The position numbers and the translations under genes were made by a program. This document shows, one piece after another, positions 21,905 through 31,253 of a stretch of 64,000 nt of DNA. This DNA comes from Enterobacter chuandaensis (GTDB lineage Bacteria; Pseudomonadota; Gammaproteobacteria; Enterobacterales; Enterobacteriaceae): assembly GCF_003594915.1 (NCBI RefSeq), contig NZ_QZCS01000003.1:248001-312000 (forward strand), given 5' to 3'. Position 1 is the stretch's first letter. The number at the start of each line of letters is the position of its first letter. A model generated the notes under the pieces. It had not been told where the DNA came from, ran no database searches, and was given only the letters and a program-made list of their open reading frames with translations.

Positions 21905-23742
21905 ACATGCTTGCCTTAACCATTATTTTTCCGCTGATTGGCTTCGTGCTGCTGGCGTTTTCTCGCGGCCGCTGGTCTGAGAATCTGTCTGCCACCGTTG
22001 GCATGGGCTCTGTCGGTCTGGCTGCGCTGGTCACAGCGTATGCGGGTATCGACTTCTTTAACAACGGGCGTCAGCCTTTCAGCGTACCGCTGTGGACCTG
22101 GATGTCGGTCGGTGACTTCAACATCGGCTTCAACCTGGTGCTGGACGGCCTCTCGCTGACCATGCTTTCCGTGGTCACCGGCGTCGGCTTCCTGATCCAC
22201 ATGTTCGCCTCCTGGTATATGCGCGGTGAAGAGGGTTACTCCCGCTTCTTCGCCTACACCAACCTGTTTATCGCCAGCATGGTCGTTCTGGTGCTGGCCG
22301 ATAACCTGCTGCTGATGTATCTGGGCTGGGAAGGCGTTGGTCTGTGTTCTTACCTGCTGATCGGTTTCTACTACACCGATCCGAAGAATGGCGCAGCGGC
22401 CATGAAAGCGTTCGTCGTGACCCGCGTGGGTGACGTCTTCCTCGCGTTCGCGCTGTTCATTCTATACAACGAACTGGGCACGCTTAACTTCCGCGAAATG
22501 GTGGAACTGGCGCCAGCGCACTTCGCAGCAGGCAACAACATGCTGTGGTGGGCAACGCTGATGCTGCTGGGTGGTGCCGTGGGTAAATCCGCGCAGCTGC
22601 CGCTGCAGACATGGCTGGCCGACGCGATGGCGGGTCCAACCCCTGTCTCCGCGCTGATCCACGCCGCGACCATGGTCACCGCCGGTGTCTACCTGATTGC
22701 GCGTACTCATGGCCTGTTCCTGATGACCCCGGAAATTCTGCATCTGGTGGGTATCGTCGGTGCGGTCACGCTGGTGCTGGCAGGCTTTGCCGCGCTGGTG
22801 CAGACCGACATTAAACGCGTTCTCGCGTACTCCACCATGAGCCAGATTGGCTACATGTTCCTGGCGCTGGGCGTTCAGGCATGGGACGCAGCCATTTTCC
22901 ACCTGATGACGCACGCGTTCTTTAAAGCGCTGCTGTTCCTCTCATCCGGTTCGGTTATCCTGGCCTGCCATCACGAGCAGAACATCTTCAAGATGGGCGG
23001 ACTGCGTAAGTCCATCCCGCTGGTGTATGTCTGCTTCCTGGTGGGCGGCGCGGCGCTGGCGGCACTGCCGCTGATCACCGCGGGCTTCTTCAGTAAGGAC
23101 GAAATCCTTGCGGGTGCCATGGCGAATGGTCATATCAATCTGATGGTTGCGGGTCTGGTCGGTGCGTTCATGACCTCCCTGTATACCTTCCGTATGATTT
23201 TCATCGTATTCCACGGTAAAGAACAAATTCACGCTCACGCAGGGAAGGGGATTACCCACCACCTGCCGCTGATTGTGCTGCTGGTACTCTCCACCTTCGT
23301 TGGCGCGATGATTGTGCCACCGCTGCAGGGCGTACTGCCAGACACCACCGAGCTTGAGCACGGTCGCGTTCTGACGCTTGAAATCACCTCTGGTGTGGTC
23401 GCTATCGCGGGCATCCTGATCGCAGCATGGCTGTGGCTGGGCAAACGTACGCTGGTGACTGCCGTTGCCAACAGTGCGCCGGGCCGTCTGCTGGGCACCT
23501 GGTGGTACAACGCGTGGGGCTTCGACTGGCTGTACGACATGATCTTCGTTAAGCCGTTCCTGGGCATCGCGTGGCTGCTGAAGCGCGACCCGCTGAACAG
23601 CCTGATGAACATCCCGGCGATCCTCTCCCGCTTTGCAGGTAAAGGCCTGCTGTACAGCGAGAACGGTTACCTGCGCTGGTATGTGGCGTCCATGAGCATC
23701 GGTGCGGTTGTCGTGCTGGCGCTGCTGATGGTGTTGCGTTGA
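21901..23742 (+). CDS. nuoL: NADH-quinone oxidoreductase subunit L
   Basis: The distal antiporter-like proton-pumping subunit, 613 residues as in E. coli, with 14 core helices plus a C-terminal lateral helix. Key pump residues are at the expected positions: E144 in [15 protein letters not shown] and K229 in [16 protein letters not shown]. The start overlaps the nuoK stop by four bases. A 76-base gap containing a GC-rich hairpin separates it from nuoM. Confidence 0.98.
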   Translation: MNMLALTIIFPLIGFVLLAFSRGRWSENLSATVGMGSVGLAALVTAYAGIDFFNNGRQPFSVPLWTWMSVGDFNIGFNLVLDGLSLTMLSVVTGVGFLIHMFASWYMRGEEGYSRFFAYTNLFIASMVVLVLADNLLLMYLGWEGVGLCSYLLIGFYYTDPKNGAAAMKAFVVTRVGDVFLAFALFILYNELGTLNFREMVELAPAHFAAGNNMLWWATLMLLGGAVGKSAQLPLQTWLADAMAGPTPVSALIHAATMVTAGVYLIARTHGLFLMTPEILHLVGIVGAVTLVLAGFAALVQTDIKRVLAYSTMSQIGYMFLALGVQAWDAAIFHLMTHAFFKALLFLSSGSVILACHHEQNIFKMGGLRKSIPLVYVCFLVGGAALAALPLITAGFFSKDEILAGAMANGHINLMVAGLVGAFMTSLYTFRMIFIVFHGKEQIHAHAGKGITHHLPLIVLLVLSTFVGAMIVPPLQGVLPDTTELEHGRVLTLEITSGVVAIAGILIAAWLWLGKRTLVTAVANSAPGRLLGTWWYNAWGFDWLYDMIFVKPFLGIAWLLKRDPLNSLMNIPAILSRFAGKGLLYSENGYLRWYVASMSIGAVVVLALLMVLR

Positions 23743-23778
23743 TCGTTAAGTGAATTTTATTCGAATTCGTTGAAAATC

Positions 23779-23797
23779 AGGCCCCTGCTGGGGGCCT
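23779..23797 (+). other. Hairpin between nuoL and nuoM
   Basis: AGGCCCC (23779-23785) and GGGGCCT (23791-23797) form a seven-base GC-rich stem with a five-base loop in the 76-base gap. TTAAAAAGG follows, with the nuoM ribosome site close behind. There is no T-run, so it is not a full terminator; processing or partial attenuation is possible. Confidence 0.5.
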
Positions 23798-23818
23798 TAA
23801 AAAGGAATGTAAATCGCC

Positions 23819-25348
23819 ATGTTACTACCCTGGCTAATATTAATTCCCTTCATCGGCGGCTTCCTGTGCTGGCAGACCGAACGCTTTGGCGTGAAGATGC
23901 CGCGCTGGATCGCGCTGATCACCATGGGATTGACGCTCGCGCTTGGCCTGCAACTGTGGTTGCAGGGCGGTTACTCACTGACCCAGTCTGCGGGCATTCC
24001 GCAGTGGCAGTCTGAGTTCATCCTGCCGTGGATCCCGCGTTTCGGCATTACGATCCACCTGGCGATTGACGGTCTGTCGCTGCTGATGGTGGTGCTGACC
24101 GGCCTGCTCGGCGTTCTGGCGGTACTCTGCTCCTGGCGAGAAATCGAAAAATACCAGGGCTTCTTCCACCTGAACCTGATGTGGATCCTGGGCGGCGTGA
24201 TCGGCGTGTTCCTTGCCATCGACATGTTCCTGTTCTTCTTCTTCTGGGAGATGATGCTGGTGCCGATGTACTTCCTGATCGCGCTGTGGGGCCACAAGGC
24301 GTCCGACGGTAAAACGCGTATCACGGCGGCAACCAAGTTCTTCATCTATACCCAGGCGAGCGGTCTGGTGATGTTGATTGCCATACTGGCGCTGGTGTTC
24401 GTTCACCACAACGCAACCGGCACCTGGACCTTCAACTACGAAGATCTGCTGAAGACGCCAATGTCGCACGGCGTCGAATACCTGCTGATGCTGGGCTTCT
24501 TCATCGCGTTCGCGGTGAAAATGCCGGTCGTTCCGCTGCACGGCTGGCTGCCAGACGCGCACTCTCAGGCACCAACGGCGGGTTCCGTTGACCTGGCGGG
24601 CATCTTGCTGAAAACGGCGGCCTACGGTCTGCTGCGTTTCGCGCTGCCGCTGTTCCCGAACGCCTCCGCAGAGTTCGCTCCGATTGCCATGTGGCTGGGT
24701 GTGATCGGTATCTTCTACGGCGCCTGGATGGCCTTCACGCAGTACGACATCAAGCGTCTGATTGCTTACACCTCCGTTTCCCACATGGGCTTCGTGCTGA
24801 TTGCTATCTACACCGGCAGCCAGCTGGCGTACCAGGGCGCGGTGATCCAGATGATTGCGCACGGTCTGTCCGCAGCCGGTCTCTTCATTCTGTGTGGTCA
24901 GCTGTACGAACGTCTGCATACCCGCGACATGCGTATGATGGGCGGCCTGTGGAGCAAAATAAAATGGCTGCCAGCGCTGTCCATGTTCTTCGCGGTGGCT
25001 ACCCTGGGGATGCCGGGCACTGGTAACTTCGTCGGCGAATTTATGATTCTGTTCGGCAGCTTCAAAGTGGTACCGGTGATTACCGTGATCTCCACCTTTG
25101 GTCTGGTGTTCGCTTCCGTCTACTCGCTGGCGATGCTGCACCGCGCTTACTTCGGTAAAGCGAAGAGCGAAATTGCTGCACAAGAACTGCCGGGGATGTC
25201 GCTGCGTGAGCTGTTCATCATCCTGCTGCTGGTCGTACTGCTGGTGCTGCTGGGCTTCTTCCCGCAGCCGATTCTGGATACCTCGCACAGTGCGATGGGT
25301 AACATCCAGCAGTGGTTTGTTAATTCTGCTTCTACTACAAGGCCGTAA
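23819..25348 (+). CDS. nuoM: NADH-quinone oxidoreductase subunit M
   Basis: The second antiporter-like proton-pumping subunit of complex I, 509 residues as in E. coli. The pump glutamate E144 (FFFWEMMLVPMYF) and lysine K234 (AFAVKMPVVPLHGWLPDAH) are in place. An AAAAAGGAATG ribosome site precedes the ATG at 23819. nuoN begins six bases after the stop. Confidence 0.98.
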   Translation: MLLPWLILIPFIGGFLCWQTERFGVKMPRWIALITMGLTLALGLQLWLQGGYSLTQSAGIPQWQSEFILPWIPRFGITIHLAIDGLSLLMVVLTGLLGVLAVLCSWREIEKYQGFFHLNLMWILGGVIGVFLAIDMFLFFFFWEMMLVPMYFLIALWGHKASDGKTRITAATKFFIYTQASGLVMLIAILALVFVHHNATGTWTFNYEDLLKTPMSHGVEYLLMLGFFIAFAVKMPVVPLHGWLPDAHSQAPTAGSVDLAGILLKTAAYGLLRFALPLFPNASAEFAPIAMWLGVIGIFYGAWMAFTQYDIKRLIAYTSVSHMGFVLIAIYTGSQLAYQGAVIQMIAHGLSAAGLFILCGQLYERLHTRDMRMMGGLWSKIKWLPALSMFFAVATLGMPGTGNFVGEFMILFGSFKVVPVITVISTFGLVFASVYSLAMLHRAYFGKAKSEIAAQELPGMSLRELFIILLLVVLLVLLGFFPQPILDTSHSAMGNIQQWFVNSASTTRP

Positions 25349-25354
25349 TTCGCC

Positions 25355-26812
25355 ATGACAATAACTCCACAACAACTGATCGCGCTGCTACCGCTGCTGA
25401 TCGTCGGATTGACGGTGGTGGTTGTGATGCTCTCCATTGCGTGGCGACGCAATCACTTCCTGAATGCCACGCTGTCGGTCATCGGCCTGAACGCCGCGTT
25501 AGTCTCTCTCTGGTTTGTTGGCCAGGGCGGGGCGATGGACGTCACCCCGCTGATGCGCGTTGACGGTTACGCCATGCTTTACACCGGTCTGGTGCTGCTG
25601 GCGAGCCTGGCAACCTGTACCTTTGCGTACCCGTGGCTCGAAGGCTACAACGACAACAAAGAAGAGTTTTACCTGCTGGTACTGATTGCCGCGCTGGGCG
25701 GCATTCTGCTGGCGAATGCGAACCACCTGGCCGCGCTGTTCCTCGGTATTGAGTTGATCTCTCTGCCGCTGTTCGGCCTGATTGGTTACGCCTTCCGTCA
25801 GAAGCGCTCTCTGGAAGCGAGCATCAAGTACACCATTCTGTCTGCTGCTGCGTCCTCGTTCCTGCTGTTTGGTATTGCGCTGCTGTACGCACAGTCCGGT
25901 AACCTCTCCTTCATGGCGCTCGGCAAGAGCCTCGGCGACGGCATGCTGCATGAGCCGCTGCTGCTGGCGGGTCTGGGCATGATGATTGTTGGCCTTGGCT
26001 TCAAACTCTCTCTGGTGCCGTTCCACCTGTGGACGCCAGACGTATACCAGGGCGCTCCGGCTCCGGTGTCGACCTTCCTGGCGACGGCGAGCAAAATCGC
26101 TATCTTCGGTGTGGTCATGCGTCTGTTCCTGTACGCGCCGGTAGGTGACAGCGAAGCGGTTCGCGTGGTGCTGGGCATCATCGCGTTCGTCTCCATCATC
26201 TTCGGTAACCTGATGGCGCTGAGCCAGACCAACATCAAGCGTCTGCTGGGCTACTCGTCTATCTCTCATCTGGGCTACCTGCTGGTGGCGCTGATTGCGC
26301 TGCAGAGCGGTGAGATGTCGATGGAAGCCGTAGGCGTGTATCTGGCCGGTTACCTGTTCAGCAGCCTCGGCGCGTTTGGCGTGGTGAGCCTGATGTCCAG
26401 CCCGTACCGTGGTCCGGATGCCGATTCACTGTTCTCCTACCGTGGTCTGTTCTGGCATCGTCCGATCCTGTCCGCGGTAATGACCGTGATGATGCTCTCT
26501 CTTGCGGGTATCCCGATGACGCTGGGCTTTATCGGTAAGTTCTACGTGCTGGCCGTCGGTGTGCAGGCGCACCTGTGGTGGCTGACTGCGGGCGTGGTAA
26601 TTGGCTCCGCGATTGGTCTCTACTACTACCTGCGTGTGGCCGTGAGCCTGTACCTGAGCGCGCCTCAGCAGCTCAACCGCGATGCGCCATCCAACTGGCA
26701 GTACAGCGCCGGTGGTATCGTAGTGCTGATCTCTGCGCTGCTGGTGCTGATCTTCGGTATCTATCCGCAGCCGCTGATTGATATCGTGCAGCGAGCGATG
26801 CCGCTGATGTAA
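25355..26812 (+). CDS. nuoN: NADH-quinone oxidoreductase subunit N
   Basis: The proximal antiporter-like pumping subunit and last gene of nuoA-N, 485 residues as in E. coli. Pump residues are E133 ([13 protein letters not shown]) and K217 ([21 protein letters not shown]). The ORF ends nine bases before a strong terminator, which closes the operon. Convergent cheV lies on the other side of the terminator and a dispersed repeat. Confidence 0.98.
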   Translation: MTITPQQLIALLPLLIVGLTVVVVMLSIAWRRNHFLNATLSVIGLNAALVSLWFVGQGGAMDVTPLMRVDGYAMLYTGLVLLASLATCTFAYPWLEGYNDNKEEFYLLVLIAALGGILLANANHLAALFLGIELISLPLFGLIGYAFRQKRSLEASIKYTILSAAASSFLLFGIALLYAQSGNLSFMALGKSLGDGMLHEPLLLAGLGMMIVGLGFKLSLVPFHLWTPDVYQGAPAPVSTFLATASKIAIFGVVMRLFLYAPVGDSEAVRVVLGIIAFVSIIFGNLMALSQTNIKRLLGYSSISHLGYLLVALIALQSGEMSMEAVGVYLAGYLFSSLGAFGVVSLMSSPYRGPDADSLFSYRGLFWHRPILSAVMTVMMLSLAGIPMTLGFIGKFYVLAVGVQAHLWWLTAGVVIGSAIGLYYYLRVAVSLYLSAPQQLNRDAPSNWQYSAGGIVVLISALLVLIFGIYPQPLIDIVQRAMPLM

Positions 26813-26816
26813 AAAC

Positions 26817-26843
26817 AAAAAACCCGCCTCGGCGGGTTTTTTT
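26817..26843 (+). terminator. Terminator of the nuo operon
   Basis: AAAAACCCGCC pairs with GGCGGGTTTTT across a TC loop, with seven T residues at the end. It lies directly after nuoN. The A-rich left arm means it may also stop transcription coming from cheV on the minus strand. Confidence 0.9.
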
Positions 26844-26850
26844 ATGGTTT

Positions 26851-26899
26851 GCGCCCTCTCCCTGTGGGAGAGGGATGGGGTGAGGGCACCAGCCCGCAC
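26851..26899. repeat. GC-rich dispersed repeat, copy 1
   Basis: CCCTCTCCC and GGGAGAGGG form a nine-base inverted repeat, followed by ATGGGGTGAGGGCACCAG and CCCGCACA. A close copy with the same order lies at 61335-61384. It sits between the convergent ends of nuoN and cheV. The family is familiar as a short noncoding repeat in enterobacterial genomes. Confidence 0.75.
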
Positions 26900-26904
26900 A
26901 GGAC

Positions 26905-27909
26905 CTAAGCCAGCTGCTTCCTGCTTATAAGCGGCCCATCAATCTTCTTCATCGAGCGATCCAGCACCTCTTCAATCACCGACGACAGCTCGTTCAGCTC
27001 AAACTTCGCCACATACCCGTCCGCCTTCACTTTGCGAATATGATCTTCGTTGGCGTTGCCGGAAAGGGAGGAGTGGATCACCACCGGAATATCCTTCAGA
27101 ACCGGGTCGGTTTTGATTTTGCGCGTCAGCGTAAAACCGTCCATCTCCGGCATTTCGAGGTCGGTCAGCACCAGAGCGATCTTATCGGTGATCGGCACAC
27201 CCTCGGCCTGCGCCTGTGCGGCCAGCACGCCAATTTTCTCCCACGCGTCTTTGCCGGTGATGTGCAGCTGCGCCGGGATCTCCATCGCCTGCAGACCTTT
27301 TTCCAGCATCGAACGCGCCACTTTAGAATCTTCCGCCACAATCGCCACAGACCCCGGCTTGATGTTGAACTTGGTGGTTTTCAGATTGGTGGCGTGCAGA
27401 TCGTGGTTGGCCGGGGTGATGTCATACAGGATCTGCTCAACGTCCAGTACCATCGCCAGATCGTTGGTATCCGTTTTCTCATCCAGGCAGGCAATACTGG
27501 TGATGTAGCGACCGCTGACGGCGGTTTCCGCCGCGTGCACCTGCTTCCAGTCCAGACGCATGATGTTCTCAACCGATTCCACGGCAAAGGCCTGTACGCT
27601 GCGGGCATATTCGGTGATCAGCAGGATGTTCAGCCCGGTGGTGGGCTTACAGCCTGCCACGGCGGCCAGGTCAATCACAGGAATGACCTGATCGCGAATA
27701 TTTACCATCCCCATCAGCGGAGACTTCATCCCGGCGGGTTTCGTGAATTCCGGCATCGGCACAATTTCACGCAGCTTAAAAACGTTAATGCCAAACAGCT
27801 CGGATTTATTTTCGTTCAGAGAGGTGCCAAGACGGAACAGCAACAGTTCAAAACGGTTCGACAGGGTGAGATTCGCCCTGTCATCAATATCTTTCTGGAA
27901 ATTATCCAT
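26905..27909 (-). CDS. cheV: Chemotaxis coupling protein CheV
   Basis: A cytoplasmic chemotaxis adaptor that joins a CheW domain (about residues 15-170) to a receiver domain (about 187-315). It can couple receptors to CheA, and its phosphorylation can tune adaptation. In the receiver I see the acidic pair E193-D194, phosphoacceptor D250 (VLTDLEMPEMDGF), S280 (VVIHSSLSG) and the conserved lysine K302. The length is 334 residues. E. coli K-12 lacks cheV, while Salmonella has one at this same place next to rbn. The gene is single, with a sigma-28-type promoter just upstream, so it is probably a late flagellar-regulon gene. Confidence 0.95.
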   Translation of the reverse strand: MDNFQKDIDDRANLTLSNRFELLLFRLGTSLNENKSELFGINVFKLREIVPMPEFTKPAGMKSPLMGMVNIRDQVIPVIDLAAVAGCKPTTGLNILLITEYARSVQAFAVESVENIMRLDWKQVHAAETAVSGRYITSIACLDEKTDTNDLAMVLDVEQILYDITPANHDLHATNLKTTKFNIKPGSVAIVAEDSKVARSMLEKGLQAMEIPAQLHITGKDAWEKIGVLAAQAQAEGVPITDKIALVLTDLEMPEMDGFTLTRKIKTDPVLKDIPVVIHSSLSGNANEDHIRKVKADGYVAKFELNELSSVIEEVLDRSMKKIDGPLISRKQLA

Positions 27910-27943
27910 TCTACCCTCGAGAGAAATGCTGACCTTTTAATCG

Positions 27944-27970
27944 TTATCGGCATTCTGAGAGAAAAATGAA
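27944..27970 (-). promoter_or_regulatory. Candidate sigma-28 (FliA) promoter of cheV
   Basis: On the minus strand TTCATTTT (27970-27963), 11 bases, then GCCGATAA (27951-27944). The -10 matches the FliA consensus GCCGATAA exactly and the spacing is the expected 11 bases. The -35 matches five of eight positions of TAAAGTTT. The cheV start is 35 bases further on, a normal leader length. Confidence 0.75.
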
Positions 27971-27973
27971 GGG

Positions 27974-28891
27974 CTAAACGCTGACCTTAGCGAAATCTTC
28001 GGCCAGCTCACACGCCGGGAACACCGCCAGACACTCTGCCAGCAGGCTTTCACATCCCCGTGCGTCGTAGCGAGAGCTGACGTGAGTGACGATCAGCCTC
28101 CCGACGACCGCGTCGCGGGCAAGCTGCGCCGCCTGACGCGTGGAGCTATGGCCCCGGCCGTTGGCTTTCTCTTCCATCGCCGTTTCCAGCGTGGCTTCGT
28201 GCACCATCACGTCCACGCCCTGGGCAAGCTGCAGGGCGGCAGGGCACGGCGCTGTATCGCCAAAGATCGCCAGCTTCTTGCCCGGCTCGGGGGCGGCGAG
28301 ATAATCCTGGCCGTTGATGGTGCGACCGTCCTCCAGCGTAACGCTCTCGCCCTGTTTGAGTCGCTGGAACAGCGGCCCTGGCTTTACGCCGTCGGCAACA
28401 AGCGCGCCGGCATTCAGCGCGCCGGGTTTATCATGCTCTTCCACGCGATAGCCGTAGCACTCCACCGGATGGTTAAGCGGGTAAGCACGCACCTGATAAT
28501 CCCCGTCATCGAATACCAGACCTTCGGCGATCTCAACCACCTCCAGCGGATAATCGGTCCACGATCCGCTCAGGCGCAGCGTGGTTTCAACAAATTCACG
28601 AATTCCCGCAGGCCCGTAAATCGTCAGCGGGTTGGCGTTACCGGCCATCGAGCGGCTGCACAGCAGGCCGGGAAGGCCAAACAGATGGTCGCCGTGCAGG
28701 TGAGTGATAAAAATTTTGTCCAGCTTGCCGGGATGATACGCGGTGTGCAGCAGCTGATGCTGCGTCCCTTCCCCGCAGTCAAACAGCCACAGCCCGCCGC
28801 GGGTTGGGTGCTTAAGATCCAGCAGAATTGCCGTCACGTTTCGTGAGCGGGTTGGCACGCCGGCGGACGTACCCAGAAAAATCAGTTCCAT
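27974..28891 (-). CDS. rbn: Ribonuclease BN / RNase Z (ElaC)
   Basis: A metallo-beta-lactamase-fold RNase with endo- and exonuclease activity in tRNA 3' maturation. The 305-residue length equals that of E. coli. The zinc-binding motif [15 protein letters not shown] is at about residues 63-77 (HxHxDH), and further ligands lie in the FGDTAPCP and MVHEATLE segments. It begins 71 bases from the divergent elaA. cheV lies 64 bases downstream and has its own promoter, which overlaps the end of this region. Confidence 0.96.
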   Translation of the reverse strand: MELIFLGTSAGVPTRSRNVTAILLDLKHPTRGGLWLFDCGEGTQHQLLHTAYHPGKLDKIFITHLHGDHLFGLPGLLCSRSMAGNANPLTIYGPAGIREFVETTLRLSGSWTDYPLEVVEIAEGLVFDDGDYQVRAYPLNHPVECYGYRVEEHDKPGALNAGALVADGVKPGPLFQRLKQGESVTLEDGRTINGQDYLAAPEPGKKLAIFGDTAPCPAALQLAQGVDVMVHEATLETAMEEKANGRGHSSTRQAAQLARDAVVGRLIVTHVSSRYDARGCESLLAECLAVFPACELAEDFAKVSV

Positions 28892-28906
28892 AACGCAATT
28901 AGCCCT

Positions 28907-28935
28907 TTGCCGTACGGGAAGGGGTTTAGTATAAC
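28907..28935 (+). promoter_or_regulatory. Candidate elaA promoter
   Basis: TTGCCG (28907-28912), a 17-base spacer and TATAAC (28930-28935) form a good sigma-70 promoter. Transcription would begin about 20 bases before the elaA start at 28963. Confidence 0.6.
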
Positions 28936-28962
28936 GTGATGAACCCCAGGAAGGAGACTGAC

Positions 28963-29424
28963 ATGATCCAATGGCAAGATTTACACCACAGCGAGCTTAC
29001 CGTTCATTCCCTTTACGCGCTGCTTAAACTGCGCTGTGAAGTGTTTGTGGTTGAACAGACCTGCCCGTATCAGGATATCGATGGCGATGACCTCATTGGC
29101 GAGAACCGCCATATTCTCGGCTGGAAGGATGACGAGCTGGTGGCGTATGCGAGGATTCTGAAAAGCGAAGACGATTTTGAGCCCGTTGTGATAGGCCGCG
29201 TCATCATCAGCGGTAAGGCGCGCGGCGAAAAGCTGGGCTACCAGCTGATGGAAAAAACGCTGGAAGCGTGCCAAAAACAGTGGCCGGACAAGGCGTTATA
29301 CCTGGGCGCACAGGCGCATTTGCAATCCTTCTACGGCCATTTTGGTTTTACGCCGGTGACTGACATCTACGACGAAGACGGTATTCCGCATATCGGCATG
29401 GCGCGGGAAGCGAAACAGGCGTAA
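28963..29424 (+). CDS. elaA: GNAT-family acetyltransferase ElaA
   Basis: A small GNAT-fold N-acetyltransferase of 153 residues; the acceptor substrate is not known. Motif A, the acetyl-CoA loop, is visible in [20 protein letters not shown], and the C-terminal [10 protein letters not shown] segment is typical of the family. I chose the ATG at 28963 over one nine codons upstream because AAGGAG precedes it and [12 protein letters not shown] matches E. coli. elaB follows after 53 bases. Confidence 0.93.
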   Translation: MIQWQDLHHSELTVHSLYALLKLRCEVFVVEQTCPYQDIDGDDLIGENRHILGWKDDELVAYARILKSEDDFEPVVIGRVIISGKARGEKLGYQLMEKTLEACQKQWPDKALYLGAQAHLQSFYGHFGFTPVTDIYDEDGIPHIGMAREAKQA

Positions 29425-29477
29425 TGGCGCGTCGTTGTCTATAGTTAGCGAACTGGTGTACTAACATGGAGAAAAAT

Positions 29478-29783
29478 ATGTCATTTCAATCCTGGGATAC
29501 CCGTATCGACGACGACCTGACCTTACTGAGCGAAACGCTGGAAGAGGTGTTACGTTCCTCGGGTGACTCTGCCGATCAGAAATATATTGAGCTGAAAGCC
29601 CGTGCCGAACAGGCGCTGCACGACGTTAAAAACCGCGTCAGCCATGCGTCTGATACGTACTACTACCGCGCCAAAAAAGCGGTTTATCGTGCCGATGATT
29701 ACGTCCATGAAAAACCCTGGCAGGGCATTGGGGTGGGTGCTGCCGTAGGCCTGGTGCTGGGGCTGCTGTTAGCTCGTCGTTAA
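29478..29783 (+). CDS. elaB: DUF883 membrane-anchored protein ElaB
   Basis: A 101-residue tail-anchored inner-membrane protein of the DUF883 (ElaB/YqjD/YgaM) family. Members associate with ribosomes in stationary phase and are linked to stress resistance. The N-terminal 75 residues are charged and helical, and the C-terminus is one hydrophobic segment, GIGVGAAVGLVLGLLLARR. The start at 29478 follows GGAG at 29468-29472 and gives the E. coli length; an ATG four codons upstream overlaps that ribosome site. Confidence 0.93.
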   Translation: MSFQSWDTRIDDDLTLLSETLEEVLRSSGDSADQKYIELKARAEQALHDVKNRVSHASDTYYYRAKKAVYRADDYVHEKPWQGIGVGAAVGLVLGLLLARR

Positions 29784-29807
29784 TGCGCTTAACCACTCCC
29801 TATACGT

Positions 29808-29842
29808 GGGTACTGCTATTTATCGCCAGTACCCCGTATAAT
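29808..29842 (+). promoter_or_regulatory. menF promoter with overlapping inverted repeat
   Basis: A perfect TATAAT lies at 29837-29842, 28 bases before menF. No good -35 stands at the right distance. Instead GGGTACTG (29808-29815) and CAGTACCC (29827-29834) form a perfect eight-base inverted repeat with an 11-base gap, spanning the -35 region and touching the -10. The layout suggests an operator or activator site; the binding protein is unknown. It could also fold in an elaB read-through transcript. Confidence 0.5.
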
Positions 29843-29869
29843 ATGAGGTTTTAACAGGGAGAGGTTCGC

Positions 29870-31165
29870 GTGAATTCGATTTTCCTCGCGCTGGAGCAAC
29901 TGCGTACCCAGCTTTCGCAAGCGTTGCCTGCGACATCCGGCCTGCGTCATTTCGACGTCTCTTTCCCGTTAAACGATGCCTTCGATCCCCTCGCCTGGCT
30001 GGGCGAGCAGCAGTGCTATCCACAGTTTTACTGGCAGCAGCGTAACGGCGATGAAGAGCTGGCCGCGCTGGGTGCGGTCACCCAATTCTCCTCTCTGGCG
30101 TTAGCCTCACAGTTTTTAAGCGCGCAACACGCGCCTGATGATACCCGTATCTGCGGCCTGAACGCCTTTAACCCTGAGCAGGGCAACCTCTTTTTACCGC
30201 GCCTGCTGTGGCGACGTACCGCTGGCCACGCCACGTTGCGCCTGCAGCTGTGGAGCGACAGCTCGCTTGAGGACGATGCCGACACCGCGCGGGCGTTCTT
30301 ACAGTATTTGCTTCCCGCCAGACCGATCCGCCCGCTCTCCGTGCAGGTTAAGCGTGAAACCCATTACCCGGAAAAACCGCAATGGCTGAGCCTTATCCGT
30401 AAGGCGACAGAGACCATCGCGCATGGTGATTTCGAAAAGGTGGTTCTTGCGAGGGCGACCGATTTGCAGTGCAGGCAGCGCGTTAACCCCGTCGCGCTGA
30501 TGGCCGCCAGCCGCGCCCTGAATTTAAACTGCTATCATTTCTGCATGATTTTCGACGCCAGCAATGCCTTTCTCGGCTCCACGCCCGAGCGTCTCTGGCG
30601 GCGGCGCGGCACGCTGCTGCGCACCGAAGCGCTGGCGGGCACCGTCGCCAGCCATACTGACGATAAACAGGCGCAGCGACTGGGCGACTGGTTGCTGAAT
30701 GATGATAAAAACCAGCGCGAAAATATGTTGGTTGTGGAAGATATCTGCCAGCGTCTTCAGCACCACACGCAGGCGCTGGAGGTGTTGCCCGCTCAGGTCG
30801 TCCGCCTGCGTAAAGTGCAACATTTACGCCGCTGTATCTGGACCGAACTCAAACAGGCCGACGATGAACTGTGCCTGCACGTGCTGCAGCCGACGGCAGC
30901 CGTAGCCGGGCTACCGCGACAGCCTGCGCGCGAGTTTATTCAGCACGTTGAACCCTTTAACCGCGAATGGTACGCCGGATCGGCCGGGTATTTATCCCCC
31001 GAACAAAGCGAATTCTGCGTGGCGTTGCGCTCGGCGCGCGTACAGGATGACGCCCTGCGGCTTTACGCCGGGGCGGGCATTGTCAGCGGGTCAGACCCGG
31101 AACAGGAGTGGCAGGAGATAGAAAATAAGGCCGCTGGATTGCGTTCTCTGCTCCTAAGGGATTAA
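29870..31165 (+). CDS. menF: Isochorismate synthase MenF
   Basis: Converts chorismate to isochorismate, the first committed step to menaquinone. The 431 residues equal the E. coli length. The chorismate-binding domain fills the C-terminal 260 residues, with conserved stretches [33 protein letters not shown] and the C-terminal [18 protein letters not shown]. The start is GTG at 29870, after AGGGAGAGG. It opens the men cluster; an 88-base gap precedes menD. Confidence 0.96.
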   Translation: MNSIFLALEQLRTQLSQALPATSGLRHFDVSFPLNDAFDPLAWLGEQQCYPQFYWQQRNGDEELAALGAVTQFSSLALASQFLSAQHAPDDTRICGLNAFNPEQGNLFLPRLLWRRTAGHATLRLQLWSDSSLEDDADTARAFLQYLLPARPIRPLSVQVKRETHYPEKPQWLSLIRKATETIAHGDFEKVVLARATDLQCRQRVNPVALMAASRALNLNCYHFCMIFDASNAFLGSTPERLWRRRGTLLRTEALAGTVASHTDDKQAQRLGDWLLNDDKNQRENMLVVEDICQRLQHHTQALEVLPAQVVRLRKVQHLRRCIWTELKQADDELCLHVLQPTAAVAGLPRQPAREFIQHVEPFNREWYAGSAGYLSPEQSEFCVALRSARVQDDALRLYAGAGIVSGSDPEQEWQEIENKAAGLRSLLLRD

Positions 31166-31253
31166 TACTGATTCGCGCAATCCCGATTCATATCAAAATT
31201 CCAATTTTTTCTATTATTTATACTGTGTCGCATTCTTGATACCGGACAATCTC

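Noticed and set aside
31236..31253. A TTG start adding six residues to MenD
   Set aside because: The ATG at 31254 matches the family N-terminus, and the upstream TTG has no better ribosome site.
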